NCBI GenBank assembly: GCA_950295325.1
Contig: OX485806.1
Span: 29,698,001 to 29,762,000 of the forward strand
Reading direction: 5' to 3'
Length of the DNA: 64,000 nucleotides
Source of the DNA: Polytrichum commune
Lineage: Eukaryota; Streptophyta; Polytrichopsida; Polytrichales; Polytrichaceae
In this document: positions 11,380 to 30,448 of the stretch, one piece after another
How the letters are laid out: every line of letters starts with the position of its first letter
Numbering within the stretch: position 1 is the first letter of the stretch
Program-made: the position numbers and the translations under genes
Notes under the pieces: generated by a model
Database searches by the model: none
The model's input: only the letters and a program-made list of their open reading frames with translations
What the model was told of the DNA's origin: nothing

Positions 11380-12203
11380 TTGGAAAAAAATGAAAGAAGA
11401 GGGAAGGGGGGAGGGGGCAATGCGGGGATGGGTTTCGTGAGGAGATTAACCCACTAACCCATTAAACCATTCTTCCCTGAAAACATATATGAATATATAT
11501 TTATTTTTTTAATATCATTCGCACATTCTTCCCACCTCCCTCTCTCTCTCTCTCTCTCTCGCTCTCTCTCTCTTTCTCTACTCCTTCTCCCTGCCCTTCC
11601 ATCCACTCTTTAAAAAAAACAAAAAAATGGCCATTACATCGTCATTTCGTTGCACATTTCAAGCTCTCTCCAACAAAACCCACTTCGATTCTCCGAATCT
11701 CTCAAATCAACGTAATCATGGCGCCCAACCTCCACAAAAACACCCAAAAACCTTACCACAACCCAACCCAAGGTCTCGGAGGTCTTGGAAAAGGTCTGAT
11801 TGCGAAACTTCAATGACCTTCTGTGAGAAGATCGTAGAGGAAACCCAAAATTGCCAAATCCTTTTTCCTCGAAAAAAAAGTTGAAAAAGCAGTGACCCCA
11901 CCGCAAAATGGGACAGAATGAGGGGAATTTTTGAGGCTCCTGGGCGCAAATCTGCACCAAATTTCGTGTCGGAGAGCTCGTTGAGTGGGAAATTAGAAGG
12001 CGGATCGGATGGGGTCGGCCGGTTGGCAATCGAGTTGAAGCCGGTGGCGCTTGCAGCGATTGGAGTGGCGACCCAGGCGCCGCAGGAGGCGAGGCGAGGG
12101 GGGAGGAACGATGATTAGAGACGGGTGGCCCCCCCGGTCCCCAAGAGCGTTACTCGAAAACAGCCAATGGGAGTGTGACACGTAGGTCAAAATTACCTAC
12201 GTG
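11380..12203. promoter_or_regulatory. 5' flank of the KEA gene: GC-rich leader/promoter region
   Basis: Upstream of the KEA start (minus strand) lie a T-rich/A-rich stretch, a CT microsatellite at 11540-11578 (GA on the sense strand), and a GC-rich block at about 11890-12150. Further out are a CCAAT box at 12164-12168 and an inverted ACGTG pair at 12179-12203. A plus-strand open frame at 11627-11884 starts with a transit-peptide-like MAITSSFRC but matches nothing I recognise. It could be the first exon of a divergent gene or chance. No transcription start can be fixed. Confidence 0.5.
12179..12203. promoter_or_regulatory. Inverted pair of ACGTG/ABRE-like motifs
   Basis: CACGTAGGT at 12179-12187 and its exact reverse complement ACCTACGTG at 12195-12203 are separated by 7 bp. 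Each half carries an ACGT core of the kind bound by plant bZIP factors (ABRE/G-box class). A CCAAT box lies 11 bp away at 12164-12168. The site is about 800 bp upstream of the KEA start codon. Binding is inferred from the motif only. Confidence 0.45.
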
Positions 12204-12562
12204 GCCCGTGTTTATCATCCCCGTCACCGGCATCTGGACATTATAATGGCCTGTTTTGAGACCCTTCCAGCTGATGATCCCCTTTCACTGTGCCAATGAT
12301 ATTTCAATCTCTTGAGCTTTTGGGGGCTCAATTTTAGAGCAATTGTTTAGCCTTGTACAATTTTGACTTGGTTTTTTGTCCTGTTCGATCACAAGTTGAT
12401 GCTAGGGGGACAGATTGGTAGGCTTTCAGTTACAAAACCCTACTCTCAGCTGATATTATTATAAATATCATGCGATGGTCATTCATCATGACTCGTGCAA
12501 GTCACAATTTCTTCGTCCTTTTCTACTTCATAACACTACGGTAAAATGTGTCTTGAACATCT

Positions 12563-12722
12563 ATAGCCCACCCACACTTACCCGTGCAGGCCACCAGTGA
12601 ATGGTTCCTACTAGCATTGATTACATCCGGTGGCTATAACTGGCCAAACTAGAGTGAAAAGTGACCCCTACCAGTAAGAGCCATTTGCTAGTCGTTCATG
12701 CCAGTAAGTGTGGGCATGCTAT
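12563..12722. mobile_element. Family K foldback MITE, copy 1
   Basis: The ends ATAGCCCACCCACACTTAC and GTAAGTGTGGGCATGCTAT are near inverse of each other. GGCCACCAGTGAATGGTT and CATCCGGTGGCTATAACTGG lie inside. A second copy is at 25107-25250. It is short and non-coding. Confidence 0.65.
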
Positions 12723-13296
12723 TAGATTTTGTTGTTTTTGTCATGATTCTCAACTTGGATTTTGGAGATGGGAGTTTTCTTGGATCCATGAATGTGATAT
12801 GAGATTTTGGCAATAATCTTTGGATTCTTCTAGTCTTCCATGTTGTTATAATGAATTTTCAAAGTCAACAGTCGCAGAGACACGATGTTAAGTTGCCTCT
12901 TCAACCTAGAAAAGGTTACACATTTTGAGCGCGTAGTCTGATATTTCTTAACACATGTTTTTAGGTTGTTCTAAATTGATATGAATTCTCAACGATGGTA
13001 GCCATAGAGCCATGTCTTGTTTATGTATTCCCCTCCCCCCCCCCTTAACACCCCCAAAGATAGTGACTATTGAACCAAGAATGGTGTGACAAATATTGAA
13101 CAAGTATTCCAATTTGTTTTAGACTGAATTAGGCATGCTCACCTTATAGGCAACTTGAAGATGCACGACCATGCGATTGTGAGGGCTCCTGAAGTTCATC
13201 TGAAATCAATGCACCATTAAAACTTGAAATTGAATTTTGTGTGGTCACATGGCCTTTGTTGCTTGAATCAAGCATTTTTTTAATTCTTTTTCCCAC

Positions 13297-13381
13297 CATA
13301 ACATTATTCAGATCCATAACAATGTTCTGTGGAATACTGTCAGTCCCACAGAACATTGTTATGGATCTGAATAATGTTATG
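13297..13381. repeat. Perfect 36-bp inverted repeat (hairpin)
   Basis: Positions 13297-13332 and 13346-13381 are exact reverse complements, separated by a 13-base loop. A longer, diverged relative with the same ATTCAGATCC/GATCTGAATAAT arms lies at 34633-34798. It is probably a foldback transposable element that arose recently or was copied recently. Confidence 0.85.
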
Positions 13382-15836
13382 ACATAGGAAAGGCATGAAG
13401 CTTAATAATGCTACATTGCTCGAGACTTTGAAGCAATGGTAGGATTAAATCAATTTATGCCAAATCTAAACCTTTTTTTAGTTCCAAGTGTCGTAGATTC
13501 TATTCCAGAGTCTTCATTGTAAGGTGATGAGTGTTGCGCAAGGTTCTTACACAAAGATTTTTCACAAGGCTTGAGCTTCTCACTACGCAACTTGTGAATT
13601 TTTACCACCAGTTCTCTTGCACTAGATGGTTTTATGATCTACTACAATAAAATATTATTGAGAGAAAATGAGTGCAAAGAAAAAAGAAAAAGTGTCCAAA
13701 TAACACACGTCTACCCTACAAACTTATCAAAGGCAGGCCAACATCCCTTTCTATTGAGAAGTTAAAAAACTAACATCTCAAGACCAACGTGTCTATGGAG
13801 TTTCCAGTAAAAGATCAAATCAGTTTGTGCCCCTACAATTCAAAGGAATAGGGACACCTCACTATGGCACTAAGTACAAAACGTACTCGACACACCTGGT
13901 TCATAACTTTAGCTAGATACAAGCACAAAGGTGGGTAACTTAAAGCATATCCTCAAAGACCTTTTGGATGCATCTTAGATATTCTCTCATTAGTGTCCAC
14001 AAAAGGCCAAAGTTTGTGATGGCTTGAGCCCAAACAAACATTGGGGTCATTTGTGAAGCCTCCGGATCCAACTCCGGGGGACTAAGAACTTTGAGAACCG
14101 ACCGCAAGTTGCAAATGAACCGGTTGAGTTTGAGAAATGACCGGTTGAAGTTCAAGACTCGAGCACAACCAATGATCATTCTAGTGGAATCTATGGAATA
14201 TATCTCAATCTCATTAAGAAGACAACATGTAACTGGTTGAACTTGGAAACATTAGGAACTTGACTTATTATGCCTACAAGTCTCTATGGACACTGCAGGG
14301 AGTTTGGCTAAAAGGTGAATTTGAGGAGGAATTTGTAAGTGTTGTTTCGTGTTTTCTTACGGCTTGAATGTATGTACTGAAAGAGTGGAGTCATGCTGTA
14401 GAAAATTGGCTTTCTAGCTTGTCAGATTGAGATGAGTGGGCCAAGCTAGCATTGTATAGGGTGACTGGGATTTTGAGAGGCAGGTACCACAGAAATATTC
14501 TATATCAGGTGTTAAAGTTTTTTAAAATAAATTGGGATTGAGTTAGGAGGACCAAGAAGTTTCACCCACCTTTCTCAATTGGGTTCCAATACAAGATGAG
14601 CTAACGAACTTTTAATAGGATTTTCTTTTTAAGAGGGACCATACTCCTTGTTGTGTCCCCCTTTGAGATGCTTCTATGGATAACTCTATTGTAGAGCCAC
14701 AAACAATGTCTTATTGCACGGTATCATGGCCTTGTCAAATCAACAATTATGAATCACGAAGACTTGTCATTCAAAGTTTCAAAATCCAAGCTGAGACAAA
14801 AAGGTTATAAGAGTCCAAACATCATCGTGAAGGATCCTTTCTTACTCTTTCCATAATTACTTACTAGGGCCTCTCAATTGCGTTATACAATGACTTTAAA
14901 CAGTTTCACACATCAAAAGTACACAACATTTACTTGATTATTCATTCAACATTGATTCAACTCATAATAATTCAACCTTCTAGGTCTCACATAACATTGC
15001 TAAGCTACACCTACCACATACTCTATGCATGAGAACGTTTCGGCCTTGAAAGGTCAAGAACAACCATGTTGTGATTCTCAAAAAATGACGGCTTTAGTAT
15101 CATCAATATTAACACGAAAAGGTCCCCATGGAACAAGACATTTCTTCTATTTGGAATGGGTGAGGGAGCATGAGGCTTAGTAATGCTAAGCATAGGTTGA
15201 AACAAAAGATTAAATTGCAGCCATGTATTTGATAGGCATTGATTCAATGTTGTAATTTGATGCAATTGAATCAAAGTGAAGTCAGTGTGAATACATGAAT
15301 TTCGAGGTTTGCCATGAATGCACACAATATTTGCACACGCAGTCCAATCTCTTGTAAACACATGATGTCTTTTTGGTATCCGTTCTTGCAGCCACACCAA
15401 ATCACATACCACTCGAAAATAGATGTTGTAATAAGAAAGTAACCAAATAAGGTTGTCTACCTTAATGTTTGATCACCATACACTCAATGTTGTGGTGTAC
15501 GAAAGACATTTTTACAATTTATTATCATCAAAACTTCTGGATGATTCCCATTCTTGACAATTCTTGCAGTAGCTCTAACATGACTTAGTTTTCATCACAG
15601 ATCATCAAAGTCTGCACAAGAATCCTATCTCTGCAAGCTCGTTCTTTATTTTACCTACGAATAGAAAAGGGTAGTTATACAAGTCACTAAGCAATCGGTC
15701 TCTTAATTAAAAAAACCTTTATGAGCTTGGCATTAAGCTAACTTATGCACAGGACCGAGATCGCCAGATTTACTAAGACTACAAGAACCGCCGCATACTA
15801 CGTGACCACACTAACCAACCAAGAACTACTAGATTA

Positions 15837-23462
<7,626 letters not shown>

Positions 23463-23504
23463 ACCTCACTAAACCTCAAAAAAACCTTCTCCTCTCAAAA
23501 ATAC

Positions 23505-24185
23505 CCAATCTTGACACCACAACAACAACTACAACTACAACAACCAAACAAACAAACACTTCTTGAGGAGACTAAGAAGTTGAGATGATTCTTTCTTGAG
23601 GACGCAACCCCCTAAACCTACTTTTCTCAAAAGTTCATCATAAGCCTCAGTGCCAAAAGAGGGCCTTGTAACTCAACGTATACAGTCTTCCTTCTTTCAA
23701 TCTTCCATGTGGAAAGAAACTTCAGCGGAAGTTCATACGAACATTAACTTAAGTTTCTTCCTTCACCAAGTCAAATGAATGCAGATTCCAAACCACAAAA
23801 GGCTATCTTTAGATTTCAATTTTTACTATTGCCAAAACCTAACACACTCAATCTTGACACCAAAACCATAACCACAACAAAGATACAATCACACCTTAAG
23901 GATATCAAGTTGAGACAATCCTTCAAAAATGCAACAACCACCTCAATAACTTAAGTTGACTTACTTCCTCTTTTAAGTTCGTAAGAGTCAAGTGTAAACA
24001 GAGGGTTACTTTTTAACTTCGCTTCCTTCCTTCAATCTTTGATTCCCCCTTCTTTCCGTGAGAGTTATTATGGCAGGCAAGAAACTTCACCGGAACTTGA
24101 AAGTGCCCATCAACTTGCCTTCCTTGACAAGTCAAAAATAGTTCAGATTCCGGCAGCAAAGTCTATCTTTAGATTTATAATATAT
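23505..24185. repeat. Tandem duplication in the ALDH 5' flank
   Basis: Two units of about 340 bp, roughly 23505-23850 and 23852-24185. Each begins with an ATCTTGACACCA block and a CAA/ACC-rich tract. Each then carries a GTTGAGA-GATTCTTTC/CAATCCTTC block, a TTCCTTC-TTTCAATCTT block, GAAACTTCA-CGGAA, and ends GGCTATCTTTAGATTT or GTCTATCTTTAGATTT. They lie immediately upstream of the gene and may duplicate promoter or leader sequence. Confidence 0.65.
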
Positions 24186-25106
24186 TAAAATAGGTATTTT
24201 TCAGCAGAAACTAAGGGCAGATGATACGCTAGGCTCCTCCCACTACTTACTACTGACAACTTAAAAACCAAACATCTTTGTATATAATTTAGGGCTTTGC
24301 TTGCTTGTTGTGATGCGTGATTTGTGGCATCATCACCACTGAAGTTTAGTTATCTTAAAGTTACTGATTTTAATTTTAACAAACTAAAAACTTCTAAATT
24401 TTTTTTTAAATGAGATAGGAATTGTGTTGTGTGCATGTGGGTTGGGCTGGGCTGGGTTGGCACAAAAAGGTTTGGCATGCAATTGGCATGATGTCATCGT
24501 TGAGCTCAATGATCAAATCAAAAGAGCTTTGGTTGAGAAACAAGCAAGTTAATTAAGTGACATCTACAAGCACATGCGTCCTGGGCAATCGACATTTATC
24601 ATTGGAAACTTCTCCTACGACATTAGAAAATCTGCAAATCTATTCTACATTAGAGTAGATTTGGATTGCTCCTTCTTCCACCGTAGGATGATTGCCATGT
24701 GCTTGGTAGTATAGCCTCTTGTGCAGGGTGATGGGTTTGTTGTATCGAACGACGGTCGTAACTCAACAAAAATTGTGAGCCTAAGTGAGCAGAAGTTAGA
24801 GAGGCTAGTAGATGATGGAGTTGTAAGACGGTTCTGACAATTTGATCGTCTAATTCATCAACCAAAAGCCCAGCTGGATTGAATCAAGTGGGAGGGAGTC
24901 AGACACTTACATGTAGATGTTGTGGACATGATAAGACTGACATGAGGATGCCCGGACCTTCCTCGGCCTTCAATCTCTTCACGTTCTCAATCACGATGGC
25001 CATGGCTACACCTTTTTGTCTACTTAGCTTAGTGTGGGTTGGCAATTTGGAGTTACTTGTTGTTCTAACTTTTTATTGATCTAATCACTCTTTTTTTTGT
25101 CAATTA

Positions 25107-25250
25107 ATAGTCTACCCACACTTACTGGTGCGGGCCACCAGTGAACGGTTACATCCAGTGGCTATCATTGGCCAAATTGGAGTTAAAAGTGATTTCTGCT
25201 AGGAAGAATCGTTCGCTGGTCACCCACACTAGTAAGTGTGGCCATGCTAT
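25107..25250. mobile_element. Family K foldback MITE, copy 2
   Basis: ATAGTCTACCCACACTTACTG faces TAGTAAGTGTGGCCATGCTAT. GGGCCACCAGTGAACGGTT and CATCCAGTGGCTATCATTGG match copy 1 at 12563-12722. Confidence 0.65.
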
Positions 25251-25654
25251 GAGTTATATTATTTTTTGGGCGTGCATACTGACTAATTTAAATAGTCATA
25301 TTATTGTGGGCCACATTAATTTTCAACCCCTGTTAAACTTGTAGTGGAATTTTAATATGGGCCACGTCAATTTTTCTTGAAAACTAATGTGGGCGATTAT
25401 CTGATTTTGTGATTTTTTCCTTAATATGTTGGTCGGAAGTCTACGTGCAAACTTAGGGGAAAACTCTGGGTCTTGAACCTATCATTGACTAAAAAATAGT
25501 GTGACCCACACTAATTAATTCCATGCTAATTTTTCACCCACACCAATAGGACTATTTAGTGTACTTATATTATTTGGGTATGTTACTCTCAATGAAATGT
25601 TATAGCAACATATATCTCCAAATGATAACGCACATTATTTAGACCCAAGAAAAA

Positions 25655-26330
25655 CTTGTAGGCACCCACCTCTTTGAGTTCAGCCCACATGGAGGTCACT
25701 CCATTGTCAAGCTGAACACCACGTGTGAATAAAGTTTGCTACCCCTATATTACATGCCATAGATCATTTTAAATTTTATGATATTTTTTCTAAATATACA
25801 TAACCATTGATAGTATCTTTTGTATATTTTTTGAAACTTTTGGTCATCTTCATTTTTGTAGTAATTTTTTTAGTTCAATTCTGCGTCAATCTAGTTAGAA
25901 ACAATATGTTTTGTAAAAAAACAAATCATCAAATTTAGTTACTACTTTTTACTATGTAATAGGTATCAAGTATATTTACTCATGAAAAAAAAGTTGATAA
26001 AAGTTTGACCCATTTTGGTGATGATTTATGTAAAAAGTAGGATTTTTTACATGTCAAGTGTTCGCACGTGGTTGTTCAACTTTACAATGGAGTGACCTCC
26101 CCGTGGTTCAGCCCCCACCACTATTGTTAGGGTGAAAATGCAGTGAATCTTGCAATTTTTTTTTACCTTAGGTAAATATATTCCAAAAGCAACATCAGAG
26201 ACCCCGAATTGGTCTGAAGGAACCACTTGAGATGAATCAACCACAAATCTATGGGGGTCAAATTTTTGCTCGACCCCCTTTACTTCAGTAAAAGTGGTGG
26301 GGGCTCAACTCAAAAAGGTGGGTATCTAGC
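25655..26330. repeat. Family J foldback repeat
   Basis: CACCCACCTCTTTGAGTTCAG (about 25669) faces CAACTCAAAAAGGTGGGTAT (about 26305). A nested inner pair, GGAGGTCACTCCATTGTCAAG and TACAATGGAGTGACCTCC, lies at about 25690 and 26084. A shorter relative is at about 52025-52290. The core is AT rich and non-coding. Confidence 0.55.
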
Positions 26331-26475
26331 CCCATCCAATCAAAGCGCTTTGATTTCATGATGAGTTATTATGCTTTCATGGCACATTCACAATGGCCTA
26401 TAATTGTTCAACTAGAGGGCTATTGGTTGTGAGTTGTTATTAGGTGTGGGTAAGGTTACGTGCACAATGATGTTG

Positions 26476-26712
26476 ACATAACATTGCTAATTTGGACACA
26501 TCACTTTATATAATTCACAAGGGAATGATGGGGCAAGGTGCCCACAAGCTAGCATCCTCATCCGAAAATGGGAAGGGCTTAGGGGCTCATGGGTGGATAT
26601 AATAGGAATTATATATGAGAGTTAGTGGGTAGGGAAGGGTTTATTCCGTGAGTTGGCTCTTATATGTGGAAAGGGAAAGTTTGGGTTATGCTTAGCAATG
26701 TTATGTGATGTT
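26476..26712. repeat. Foldback repeat with CATAACATTGCTAA ends
   Basis: TGACATAACATTGCTAAT at the left faces TTAGCAATGTTATGTGATG at the right. Similar ends occur at 45313-45475 and 52328-52490. No coding content. Confidence 0.5.
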
Positions 26713-28129
26713 GTGAGCTTCAAACATTCTTAAAGGTTAGAGCACCTCCACTTGAGAATGTTCATGTGCCCTTGAAAATGCCAAGGTAGAGGGGGCCTTT
26801 GTGAGACAAGTGTGGAGTGTGTGGTAGGTGAGTTGCAACCCTCAACACTTTTTTGTGAACTACAAGCCTATGTGAGGGCGGGGAATTTTTTTTTTTTTCT
26901 TCCTAAAGTTCCATGGCAAGGGCCTGAACAAACATTAAAAACTTCATCTTTAAAGTACAAAAATCAAATCAAAAGTCAAGAAAGAAAAGACGAAGAAAAA
27001 AAAATTTTCAATTGTTCAACGGGAGGTATTAACTATAGCTTGGAAAGTCAACATGCAATTACATGTTGTGAGGCACCATCCATCTTCAAAGAGAAGAAAA
27101 CCCTTGCGTCAAAACTACCACCATAACCCCTCTATTATAGAGAGCAGGGTCCATATCGAAATCAACAATTGAACGTCATGCCGTCCTTTTTCCCATGTTA
27201 GAAAACACTCCATTCTCATGATGTACACTAGATCGCAGACTACACCAACATGATGTACAAATGATTATGAGCTTTATGTTGTAAAGTTAGAGTTCTTCTA
27301 AAATAAAGGTGCCCCGCTATCCTCCCTTATAATTTCAGTCCTAGAGGTTTTTGAGGCCCTTTGATCCTCCATACTAAGTATATAGGGCATGTGTTGATGT
27401 CCTAAAGAGTTGTTGAACCTAAACATGGGAGTTACAATCCCCCGAGTGGTGAATCATGGTGAAGAAGCCATAAGGTTACTATGCCCACAAAGATGTTGAT
27501 GTTGTGAACTTCAAATTTGCTTAAGGGCTAAGGATTACTTAATCAATAAGAGGAGAGTGAATGGTTACTTGCAATAGTAGTGAGACATCCGCCTACTCTA
27601 GCAAGTTGTTTATGGGTCATAACCAATTTGGTCAGGAACAAAAACGACTAAGAGGTTATGAATGAAATCCTCTATATGGAAAAAGCACATAGGAGTTTGT
27701 TAGAAGTGGTCTCCACTAGGATTTAAGTATATTTGAATTTATGCATGAATTTTGGACAACTCCAATCGCCAATATGACGTACACTAGATCCTAGATTACA
27801 CAAACATGATGGTTGGTGAACGTGGAATACAAACTTCGAAGGTGTGGTTGTTGTGGTGTTGCTTTTGTCCTTTGATTCCCCCCCCCCCCCACAAGTGCAC
27901 ATCCCTTATCATTTTTGGACAAGTGGTTTATCCAAATATACTTAAATATTAGCTACAAGCAATTCATTATGCTAATCACCTACCTTAGCCTTTGTTTGTA
28001 ATTTGCAATCCATGACAAATGGTGAAAATCTTATTTTGAGCACGTTGGAGTTGTATGTCCCTTAATACCTAGCTTATTTGGCAACTCAACTTCTTCATTT
28101 CATGCTCACGTTTGTGTAGAGAAATTAGT

Positions 28130-28491
28130 TGTAACGTACCTTCGTAATCTTTCATGAAAACAATTATTTATTACATAAGCTCACCTCCCAACCTAGAGAC
28201 ACACCACAAAACATAATGTGTGTTCTCTTTCCCCCGAGCCATATTTATACATAGTATCTATGAGATACTTTTAGAAGATTCAAGTCTTTCTATATATAGA
28301 CTGAAGTCTCCTTGTCTATATTCTTAAAATCACTTTTTCTTTTTCTTTTTCTTTTCATAGATAAGAATCATCCAACTTCTCGTCCTTCTCGTCCTTCGAT
28401 TTCTCATTCATCCACGCTTCTTAGTCTTGACTGTTCATCCCTGCAATTCATTTCCATCCTCAACAATGCGTTTCCCAATTAGTCCATTATA
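28130..28491 (-). repeat. 3' LTR of the retrotransposon (left on plus strand)
   Basis: Plus-strand start TGTAACGTACC, end CCATTATA. It is nearly identical to 33061-33415; the extra 7 bp come from one more CTTTTT unit and one A. Confidence 0.93.
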
Positions 28492-28504
28492 CTCTTCCCC
28501 TCTC
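28492..28504 (-). other. Polypurine tract
   Basis: On the minus strand GAGAGGGGAAGAG lies directly against the 3' LTR, the expected place for plus-strand DNA priming. Confidence 0.85.
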
Positions 28505-28814
28505 AAATTAAGTCATTGTCCGCAATGACAAAATTTGGGTAAGTTTCCCTGAACTCATTTTCTAACTCCCATGATGCCTCATCTTCAGGATAATCTTTCC
28601 ACTTAATAAGAAATCTCCTGAATGACCTATTCCTGAGGTGTTGCAAATCAACCTGTAAAATTCTTTCAGGTTCAACCAACATCTCCCCCTCAGGAACTAC
28701 TTGAGGTAAATATGGAAGCACATGATTGGGGTCAGATACGTATTTTCTTAACAGACTTACATGAAACACATTATGAATTTTCCAGTCCTTGGGTAAGTCT
28801 AACGCATACGCCAC
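28503..28814 (-). pseudogene. C-terminal chromodomain of the retrotransposon
   Basis: A 103-codon frame begins with the integrase tail (LPKDWKIHNVFHVSLLRKYV) and ends with a chromodomain core (RRFLIKWKDYPEDEASWELE). Such domains in chromoviruses bind modified histones and steer insertion into heterochromatin. The frame ends just inside the polypurine tract. Confidence 0.88.
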
Positions 28815-29797
28815 TTGACCAACACTCTTAAGAATTTGAAACGGACCACAAAATCTGAGGGATAATTTTCTAGACCTCCAGGTTTTAATCCAGAGCGTTT
28901 AGGCGTGACTTTCAAAAATACTATCTCCCCAACTTCAAACTCTCTTACACTCCTTCTTTGATCAGCATAGAATTTAGATCTCTCTTGCGCTTCTTGCATA
29001 CATTGCTTAGCACATTCCAATATACTATGCATTTCTTGAATCATTTGATTCAAACTTTCAATTTTAGAGTTAGGAGTTGCTAAAGAGATTGGAGTACTAC
29101 ATTCTTGACCATATAAAGCATAAAATGGACTCATCCCTATGCTACTATGCTCTCGTTGATTATAAGCAAATTGTATCAAATACAATTACTTATCCCAAGA
29201 CTGTTGTCTTTTACCAACATACATTCGAAGCATGTCTTCAAGACTCCTGTTGGTTCTCTCAGTCTATCCATCTATTTCTGGATGATATGCCGAACTCATA
29301 CTAATCTTGGTGCCACATAATTTGAACAAAGATTTCCAAAATTCACTCACGAATTTCCTATCTCTGTCACAAATTATCTCTCGCGGCAACCAATAATTCA
29401 CAAATATCTCTTTGAGAAACAATTCAGCAACTCCCGAAGCTGTCACATTTGTAGTTGTAGGTATAAATCGAGCCACCTTAGTTAGTCTACCAACAACCAC
29501 AAAAATGCTATCAAAGCCCTTGTGAGTCCTAGGAAGATCCACAATGAAATCCATAGAAATAGACTCCCACTTTCTATTCGGCACGAATAATGGTTGTAAC
29601 AACCCTGGATGTTTTACTTTCTTCATTTTGTTCGTTTGACATAACAAACACCTCTCGATATGATCTTTTACATCTCTTTTCAATCCTGGCCAAAAATAAT
29701 ATTTCTTTACTGCCGTGTATGTTTTCTGAAACCCTGGATGACCTGAGATAGGAATATTGTGACAATCATAGATAATATTTTTCCTATAATCTCCCAC
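28815..29797 (-). pseudogene. Integrase of pol
   Basis: The first frame (29797-29264) has the zinc-binding H-H-C-C region (ISGHPGFQKTYTAVKKYYF, CLLCQTNK). It then has the catalytic core with Asp in SMDFIVDLPRT, Asp in ICDRDRKF, and the AYHPEIDG segment that precedes the third acidic residue. A TAG follows directly, where Gln is usual. A second frame (29185-28799) carries the C-terminal part (YNQREHSSIGMSPFYALYG). A frameshift near 28870 separates it from the chromodomain. Confidence 0.88.
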
Positions 29798-29989
29798 TTC
29801 AGGATCACAAATTCTAGACTTATAATATAGAAATCCGCATCCAAAGTATAGGCATAAAACTTATCACTTTCATCTTGATTTCTAGATGCTTTCGACAAAC
29901 TCTCAAAAGGAATAGAGAAGAACACATCATCCCTATAACATCCTTTGATTTCATCAAGTATAGTGTCTTTCACTAAAGACATTGCATTT

Positions 29990-30448
29990 GAAAAGGGTCT
30001 ACGTGACAAAGAATCTGCTACGACATTTTCTTTTTCTTTCACGTATTGAATTTCAAAATTAAATTCTTGCATTAACTCCATCCACCGACTTTGCCTATGA
30101 TTTTGATTAGCTTGGGTAGTCAAATATCGTAAGGACTGATGATCTGTCTCTATCTTAAATTCACTACCTAGTAGGTAGTGACGTCAAACCTTTAATGCGT
30201 GAATTATCGCTAATAGTTCTTTCTCATGAACGGGATAATTCAACTATGCATTGTTAAGTTTTATGGATTCATAAGCGATCACCCTGCCTTCTTGCATAAG
30301 GACAACACCTATAGCCATATCACTCGCATCTCTGTATAAGACTAGCTCGCCTTTCAAGGGATCCATGATCCTCAAGACCGGGGCTTCTATCAGAGCTTTC
30401 TTTAAAGTCTCAAAGCTTTCATGACAATCACGAGTCCAAGTGATTCTT
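29990..30448 (-). pseudogene. RNase H domain of pol, fragmented
   Basis: Downstream of RT, remnants of a gypsy RNase H are readable across several frames. They end in RQSRWMELMQEFNFEIQYV and VVADSLSRRP, the usual RNase H tail. Several stops interrupt it between 30124 and 30448. Confidence 0.7.

Larger units (their letters stand above)
12204..15836. other. Intergenic spacer between KEA and ALDH, repeat rich, no gene seen
   Basis: It holds a family K foldback (12563-12722), a perfect hairpin (13297-13381), an inverted family H repeat (about 14040-14270), a family L copy (14280-14640) and an inverted family B fragment (15340-15464). A minus-strand open frame of 129 codons at 15023-15412 overlaps repeats and has no recognisable domain. 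A TTTATT at 15645-15650 (AATAAA on the minus strand) is a candidate ALDH poly(A) signal. Confidence 0.6.
23463..28129. other. Region upstream of ALDH, gene free
   Basis: It contains CAA/ACT-rich tracts and a tandem duplication (23505-24185) next to the ALDH start, a family K foldback at 25107-25250, a family J foldback at 25655-26330, and a foldback with CATAACATTGCTAA ends at 26476-26712. At 27879-27891 there is a C homopolymer. Open frames here are under 105 codons and not recognisable. Nothing coding can be supported. Confidence 0.6.

Noticed and set aside
15023-15412. 129-codon minus-strand open frame
   Set aside because: It overlaps repeated DNA (an inverted family B fragment and other repeat blocks), has no recognisable domain, and its codons for repeated blocks do not recur in frame elsewhere.
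26812-27126. 104-codon plus-strand frame upstream of the retrotransposon
   Set aside because: AT-rich, contains a phenylalanine homopolymer from a poly-T run, no domain, no splice partners.
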